Positions 4,589 through 9,628 of a stretch of 9,628 nt of DNA are shown here, piece after piece. The notes beneath the pieces are model-generated. The model did no database searches. It worked only from the letters and a program-made list of their open reading frames with translations, and was not told where the DNA came from. Where the stretch lies: positions 1 to 9,628 of the forward strand of contig JAEDFN010000055.1 in NCBI GenBank assembly GCA_016292775.1, given 5' to 3'. The DNA comes from Paludibacteraceae bacterium (GTDB lineage: Bacteria; Bacteroidota; Bacteroidia; Bacteroidales; Paludibacteraceae). The translations under genes and the position numbers were made by a program. Position 1 is the first letter of the stretch. Each line of letters begins with the position of its first letter.

Positions 4589-7012
4589 ATGAAAAAGATT
4601 GTATTAGCTTTTATTTGTCTGTTGTTGAGTGTGTTTATATATGCACAAGATACAATTACACTTAATAATGGTGTATATCGAATTGATACTTTGGCACATT
4701 ACCCAATAGGGCCGGGTAGCAGTTATACCGCATTGCAGTTGACGCGAACTACAGGCGGACTTCTGCATGTGTATTTCAGTAAGGTATGCCGCACAAATCC
4801 TTATATCTCTTTCGAAGCGACGGTAGGTAGAGATTCGATTTTGCTTGGAGAGGTTGTCTCTTCACAGTCGGCTCGTCACTCTTATTCGGGTCATAAATTG
4901 TTTACCGGCACTAACGGCGATTTTTATGCCACTACCGGTGATGTAGGTCTCCCTACTTCAGCCACCGTTTGTAAAGGAGAATATGCTTATTCCCCGAATA
5001 ACAGTCGTAATGTAATGGCCTTTGACGCTAATTTTATGCCGATGCTCGCCGATAGACTGACTTTTTCGGGTACTGTTACTAAAGGTGATGTTTCCCACGC
5101 TATTAACCATGTGAATTATAATAGATTGGCAGATGAACTTGTGCTGTATAACAGATATCAAGGCAAGACTACCAAAACCAATGCTTACGGGCATGAGGCT
5201 ACGATAATGCTCTGTGATGGAGAGAGTTGGAAAACCACCGGCACTATGCAATGTGTGGTTACCGCTGTTAATCTCTCTACCGGCAGTACTGCCATTCCGC
5301 AAAATGGTGCAGTGCTCTCGGCTCATGGTTCCGCTTGTGATTTTGTTGCTTCTCTCGCTGTCGGCGATTCTATCAGCATTGCTATGAATACTATTTTAGA
5401 TGGTAATGTAGTGAATGTCTCTAACGCTCTCGGCGGTGACACACGTTCTTTCATGCTTAATAATGGTGTAGTGGAGACTAATATCAACAATATATGGAAC
5501 GAGAATCACCCACGTACGGGTTTTGGTTTTTCACAAAGTGGTGATACCGTTATCATGTGTGTTGTAGATGGTAGGGGTGTTTCTATGGGTTGTACCACAT
5601 ATACTCTTGCCGAGATAATGCAGTCGGCAGGTGCTTATTCCGCAATAAATCTCGACGGTGGCGGCTCTTCTACCCATTTTGTCGCCCCTTTCGGTGCTAT
5701 GAATCGTACCAGTGACGGACCGGAACGCGCTGTGTCAAACGCAATTTTTGCCGTTAATAACGCTCCGGATAACGATACCATTGCAGCTATAGCTGTTTAT
5801 TACCCTAATGTATACCTCCCGAATTATGGAATATACACCCCTAAAGTGCTGGGATATAACAAGTATGGTGCCCTTATTAACACTAATGTTGAGGGCTTTA
5901 CCATTATTTGCAACGATGCTCAAGTGGGCCATGTGGAGAATAATAAATTCATTGCTTCAGGCACGAAAAGCGGACTTATTACCATAGATTATAATGGAAT
6001 ACAATGCTCTGTTTATGTTATAAAAGTTGATAATGCTGATGTGAATATACAGCTCGACTCCGTTATTGTCGACTCATATCACCCTTACGAGGTGGATGTT
6101 AATGCCATTATAGGTCTTAATACCGAGAAAGTGATGGGTAAGGCCCTTTCTTGGCAAGTGGAAAATCCTGCTGTTTGTGAGGTTCGTGATGGCGTTATAT
6201 ATGCATTAACAAACGGAGAAACAGTTGTTTACGGTTCGTTAGGTGATTTCTCCGATTCACTGAAGGTTATCGTAGAAAACCCTACGGGCAATGTGATGAA
6301 GGTGGAAGATTGGAATGCAACAAGTTCCGCCGAATGGGCAGTCTCTTCATCATCTGCTTGGAAAACCACTTTGGTACCCGCTACTGCAACCGAGTCTGCA
6401 AGTCTCGACTTTAAATATGCTACTGCTCGTGCTCCGTTTATTAAGATGACCTCTGAATTCCGAATTTACGGTTTGCCTGACAGCATCGGCTTACGCCTTA
6501 ATCTGAATGGCGCTGCTCTTTCTAACTTGAGCCTTTCTTTGCGCCCTAATGATGTAGGTCAAGCTATTGTTATTCCTTTTGAAAATCCTGCTGCTAACGG
6601 AAATATTGAGTTGATGCTGAGAGTTGCCGAGGTGGTAAGCAATTACGGAAGTTTCTCTATCTACCCTATGTTCTTGGAAACCATTCGTTTCAATCTCGAC
6701 GCTACTAATATGACGGTAGGAAATGATTATTCCATCGCTCTCCAGGGGCTTTATCTATATTATGGAAAAGTGGTGGTAACAGCTACAGATTTTACAAGCG
6801 ATACTTACCTCGATATTTATCCTAATCCTACTTCCGATTTCATCTTTGTACCGCAAGAGTTAAGCGGGAAAGATTATTCTTTGATAGATATCGACGGAAG
6901 GGTGATAAGTAGAGGTGTGCTTAATGGTAATTCAATAAATGTCAGTGGATTATCAAAAGGGCTATACATCCTTAATGTAAATGGAAAAAGTAGTAAATTT
7001 TTAATTAAATAA
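4589..7012 (+). CDS. Secreted phosphodiester glycosidase (NAGPA/DUF2233 family) with type IX sorting domain, copy 1
   Basis: This 807-residue protein has a Sec signal (about 1-19, ending IYA-Q). The phosphodiester glycosidase domain spans about 30-390. Its hallmark blocks are TNGDFY (108-113), HPRTGFG (307-313), VVDGR (325-329), NLDGGGSS (354-361) and GPERAVSNAI (377-386). The domain is shared with the human mannose-6-phosphate uncovering enzyme, which removes GlcNAc from a phosphodiester; bacterial members are thought to cleave glycosyl-phosphodiester bonds. Two Ig-like modules appear to follow (about 398-480 and 485-562), then an unrecognised module (about 570-732). The final domain, DIYPNPTSDF (742-751) to FLIK, is a type IX/Por sorting domain, so the protein should cross the outer membrane and be released or anchored on the surface. 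The paralogue starts 2 nt after the stop. The start is supported by the signal peptide directly behind it. Substrate is unknown; wall teichoic acid, capsule phosphodiesters and phosphorylated host glycans are possibilities. Confidence 0.9.
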   Translation: MKKIVLAFICLLLSVFIYAQDTITLNNGVYRIDTLAHYPIGPGSSYTALQLTRTTGGLLHVYFSKVCRTNPYISFEATVGRDSILLGEVVSSQSARHSYSGHKLFTGTNGDFYATTGDVGLPTSATVCKGEYAYSPNNSRNVMAFDANFMPMLADRLTFSGTVTKGDVSHAINHVNYNRLADELVLYNRYQGKTTKTNAYGHEATIMLCDGESWKTTGTMQCVVTAVNLSTGSTAIPQNGAVLSAHGSACDFVASLAVGDSISIAMNTILDGNVVNVSNALGGDTRSFMLNNGVVETNINNIWNENHPRTGFGFSQSGDTVIMCVVDGRGVSMGCTTYTLAEIMQSAGAYSAINLDGGGSSTHFVAPFGAMNRTSDGPERAVSNAIFAVNNAPDNDTIAAIAVYYPNVYLPNYGIYTPKVLGYNKYGALINTNVEGFTIICNDAQVGHVENNKFIASGTKSGLITIDYNGIQCSVYVIKVDNADVNIQLDSVIVDSYHPYEVDVNAIIGLNTEKVMGKALSWQVENPAVCEVRDGVIYALTNGETVVYGSLGDFSDSLKVIVENPTGNVMKVEDWNATSSAEWAVSSSSAWKTTLVPATATESASLDFKYATARAPFIKMTSEFRIYGLPDSIGLRLNLNGAALSNLSLSLRPNDVGQAIVIPFENPAANGNIELMLRVAEVVSNYGSFSIYPMFLETIRFNLDATNMTVGNDYSIALQGLYLYYGKVVVTATDFTSDTYLDIYPNPTSDFIFVPQELSGKDYSLIDIDGRVISRGVLNGNSINVSGLSKGLYILNVNGKSSKFLIK

Positions 7013-7014
7013 TT

Positions 7015-9471
7015 ATGAAAAAGGTATTTCTTTCTGCGATATTATCTTTGGCGGTTACCTTTGTTTTTGCCGGAAATTATATCATCAACGGGGTGAGCCG
7101 TAATATCGACACTATCGAATACAAGGTAGTTGGTCCCGGCACTACCTATTGTCATGGTTTTTTAACCGATGGTCCCGAGCATTTTCATACTCTTACCATT
7201 GATTTGCATAATCCATATAACAATATCGAGACTTTTCTCGGAAAGGATTGTGTAGAGGGAACGGAGTTAGTGACCTCAGCATGCAATAGATATACCTCCG
7301 AGGGGCATGATGCTTATTGTGGAATCAATTCCGACTTCTTCCTTATCTCGTCAGGAACCGAACGACCTCTGGGATTGCCGCGTGGCGGTAGTATTCAGAA
7401 TGGAGAGATGCAGGTGGCTCCTGATGGCAGCGGTTGGTGGGGTCTTGCCTCTATAGATACCAATAAAGTGCCGTTAATCAACTACATGTATTTTACAGGT
7501 ACCGTTACTTTGGAAAATGGCACTTCTTACACTTTTAAGCGCACTAATGTGCCTTCAGCTTCTTATAATCTCACTTTTTATAATAAATATGCAGGTGCTT
7601 TCACTCGCCGATATGAGAACGACCCCGGCTTTGATACCGTGCCTCGCACCGAAGTGGTGGTAGTGCCTGTAAGTGGTGATAGATGGGGTGTGAATAAAGA
7701 TACCCGTGTAGTGGTGCGCCGTATTGTGCATAATATCGATGGTGGCGAGCCTATTGCCAATGATGAGTCGGTGCTCTCCGGTGTACGCGATGCGGCAACG
7801 TTTCTCAGCTCATTAGCTGTTGGTGATGAACTTACGGTACATATGGAGATGCGCACTGCAGACGGTCAATACCCGGGTATCGATCAGCTCGTGGGTGGCA
7901 ATGCAGTTCTTGTAAAAGATGGGGTGCTTACCTCTAGAAATACTACCGACAGTTATAATTCCGTTGTCTATCCGCGTACTGCAATAGCCTATTCCGCCGA
8001 TGGCAGATGGCTCTATCTCTTCGTTGCCGACGGAAAGTATGTGGGCGGTTCGGTAGGTATTACTTGCACCGATATGAGCGGCATCTTAGTCTCCATGGGG
8101 GCTGCCTTTGTAGCCGGTCTTGATGGCGGCGGTTCTTCCGAAATGGTAGTGCATCATAATATCGTCAATAACCCTGCCGATGGCACCGAGCGTTCTGTAG
8201 GCAATGGTTGGATGGTTGTAAACAGTGCCCCTACTGATAGCGTTATTGCCCAAATTCGTTTTTACGACTATAAAATAGAAGTGCCTAATTTTACACAATA
8301 TACACCTGTAATAATGGGATATAATCAATACGGAACTCTTATCTGTAATGATGTAAAAGGCTTCACTCTCTCGGTAGATGATGCGGCGGCAGGTAGTTGC
8401 TCAGGCTCCGTTTTTACTGCCGGTGCCAATGCTGTAAACGCCACTTTAACAGCTACTTACAATGGAGTGTCATGCTCAATGCCTATAAGAATACTCTCGT
8501 CTGATATCTCTTTCCGTCTCGACTCCGTAATCGTTGATCAAGATGTGAATTATTCTGTGGAGGTATCTACGGTAACTAATGATAAAGAGTATTTCGTCAA
8601 CCCTGCTTCAATGTCATTTATCATTGAGGATAATAATATTGCAGAGGTGGATCAATACGGACGCCTTAACGGAAAAGCAAATGGCAGAACGATGCTCTAT
8701 TTCGACGAAAATGGCAATAGAGATTCTCTGTTGGTGATTTCTGAAATCAACGAACATAAGATGGTGGCAACCGATTTTACCGATGCATCTCAAAAGTGGA
8801 CGTTGAAAACCTCTTCCACAGCATGGAATACAAATTGGAATACGGAAAAGCCTAATCGCTTGGAACTCAATTATTCCATCGCTCGAGCCCCTTATATCAA
8901 AATTATTGGTGAACTCCGCCTTTTCTCTTTGCCGGATAGTATGAAATTCAACTTCCAAACTTCAATGTCGTTCACCAATATCTATTTCGGCTTTAAAGTG
9001 CCTACATATTCTCAAAATCGTATGGTGAATTTCGCCGAAGTTGCTGATATTAACAAGCCTATATCACTCACTATTTTGCCTGAGGATATCGTGCCTGATG
9101 CGAGCGATTTGATTTATTATCCGCTTATACTGCAGAATATCAATTTCTATATTAATACCGATAGTACTGCTGCCGGTAATCATTACATTGAGATGAAGAG
9201 TCTTGACCTCTATTACGGAGAAGAGATAATCACCTCAGTGCCATTCTCTCAAATGGAGAATATTTTCCTTTATCCGAATCCTGCAAAAGATGTATTATAT
9301 GTTCATACATCAGATACAGAGGGTATTGTGGAGATTTTTGATTTGGAAGGAAGGCGAGTTTATTCCGCTCCGATAGCCGGGGAAACTACAGAAATAAATA
9401 TCTCTGCATTAAACCGGGGGGTATACTTGGTACGTACCGCAAAGGGCTCTGCTAAATTAATAATCAGATAG
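7015..9471 (+). CDS. Secreted phosphodiester glycosidase (NAGPA/DUF2233 family) with type IX sorting domain, copy 2
   Basis: A paralogue of the preceding gene, 818 residues, with the same order of parts. It has a Sec signal (about 1-19, ending VFA-G) and a glycosidase domain (about 30-403) with INSDFF (104-109), YPRTAIA (319-325), VADGK (337-341), GLDGGGSS (368-375) and GTERSVGN (390-397). An Ig-like region (about 410-578) includes GYNQYGTLI and RLDSVIVD, both nearly repeated in copy 1. The module with ARAPYIKI (623-630) and LDLYYG (730-735) follows. The sorting domain runs from about 750 (IFLYPNPAKD) to the C-terminal KLIIR. The copies have clearly diverged, including within the hallmark blocks (HPRT to YPRT, VVDGR to VADGK), so they may act on different glycosyl-phosphate substrates. 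The 2-nt gap from copy 1 and 1-nt gap to the next gene suggest one transcript and coupled translation. Extra cysteines (C46, C79, C90, C102) near the active-site region suggest disulfides, which fits an extracellular protein. Confidence 0.9.
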   Translation: MKKVFLSAILSLAVTFVFAGNYIINGVSRNIDTIEYKVVGPGTTYCHGFLTDGPEHFHTLTIDLHNPYNNIETFLGKDCVEGTELVTSACNRYTSEGHDAYCGINSDFFLISSGTERPLGLPRGGSIQNGEMQVAPDGSGWWGLASIDTNKVPLINYMYFTGTVTLENGTSYTFKRTNVPSASYNLTFYNKYAGAFTRRYENDPGFDTVPRTEVVVVPVSGDRWGVNKDTRVVVRRIVHNIDGGEPIANDESVLSGVRDAATFLSSLAVGDELTVHMEMRTADGQYPGIDQLVGGNAVLVKDGVLTSRNTTDSYNSVVYPRTAIAYSADGRWLYLFVADGKYVGGSVGITCTDMSGILVSMGAAFVAGLDGGGSSEMVVHHNIVNNPADGTERSVGNGWMVVNSAPTDSVIAQIRFYDYKIEVPNFTQYTPVIMGYNQYGTLICNDVKGFTLSVDDAAAGSCSGSVFTAGANAVNATLTATYNGVSCSMPIRILSSDISFRLDSVIVDQDVNYSVEVSTVTNDKEYFVNPASMSFIIEDNNIAEVDQYGRLNGKANGRTMLYFDENGNRDSLLVISEINEHKMVATDFTDASQKWTLKTSSTAWNTNWNTEKPNRLELNYSIARAPYIKIIGELRLFSLPDSMKFNFQTSMSFTNIYFGFKVPTYSQNRMVNFAEVADINKPISLTILPEDIVPDASDLIYYPLILQNINFYINTDSTAAGNHYIEMKSLDLYYGEEIITSVPFSQMENIFLYPNPAKDVLYVHTSDTEGIVEIFDLEGRRVYSAPIAGETTEINISALNRGVYLVRTAKGSAKLIIR

Positions 9472-9472
9472 C

Positions 9473-9628
9473 ATGAGGAAAACAATAATAAATAGTCTGC
9501 TGCTCCTCTGCTGCATGCTGATAATTCCGTATACGGCAGAGGGTCAGATATTTACTGCTGTGGAGGTGATAGATGTAAAGGAAGCCGCCACTCCCATGGA
9601 GTTTAAAGCAAACAACGCGGTAAAAAAA
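9473..9628 (+). CDS. Secreted protein of unknown function, N-terminal 52 residues only
   Basis: An open frame starts 1 nt after the stop of glycosidase copy 2 and runs off the right edge without a stop. It begins MRKTII, then a long Leu/Cys/Ile-rich core and TAEGQ, a plausible Sec signal peptide with cleavage near residue 23-25. The cysteines at 13-14 do not form a normal lipobox. The visible mature part starts IFTAVEVIDVKEA and is not recognisable. Tight packing behind the two glycosidases suggests it belongs to the same operon and the same secreted function. Confidence 0.75.
   Translation, partial: MRKTIINSLLLLCCMLIIPYTAEGQIFTAVEVIDVKEAATPMEFKANNAVKK

Noticed and set aside
1..9628. tRNA or rRNA genes, CRISPR arrays, transposons, phage or defence genes
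   Set aside because: No cloverleaf, regularly spaced repeats, transposase or integrase motifs, or terminal inverted repeats were seen.

Overview
The window looks like a piece of a Bacteroidota chromosome, most likely order Bacteroidales. Three things point there. Two secreted proteins end in type IX secretion (Por) sorting domains with YPNP motifs. Upstream regions carry Bacteroidota-type TAnnTTTG -7 promoter boxes. Start codons lack clear Shine-Dalgarno sequences and sit behind AT-rich leaders. Coding regions are moderate in GC and intergenic regions are very AT-rich.

Left part (1-1994, minus strand): a two-gene redox module. The first gene encodes a 525-residue polytopic iron-sulfur protein that reads as a NapH-type quinol-oxidising membrane domain fused to a NapG-type four-cluster ferredoxin, with a twin-arginine signal in the middle. 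The second gene, cut by the window edge, encodes a Tat-exported aldo/keto reductase. Together they suggest electron flow from the quinone pool through Fe-S clusters to an oxidoreductase outside the cytoplasm.

Middle (1995-4381): an AT-rich promoter region, then a small lipoprotein gene that appears broken (no usable start, and an in-frame TAA just after the lipobox cysteine). A strong bidirectional terminator follows, then a run of three near-copies of the same gene-end sequence. On the minus strand lies a secreted 530-residue protein joining a von Willebrand factor A domain with an intact MIDAS to a C-terminal beta-barrel-like region.

Right part (4382-9628, plus strand): a 207-bp divergent promoter region and an operon-like array. 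It holds two tandem, diverged copies of a large secreted phosphodiester glycosidase (NAGPA/DUF2233 family). Each has Ig-like modules, a shared unrecognised C-terminal module and a type IX sorting domain. The genes are 2 nt apart, and 1 nt further on a third secreted-protein gene begins and runs off the window. The array probably acts on glycosyl-phosphodiester linkages in extracellular polymers; the exact substrate cannot be read from the sequence.
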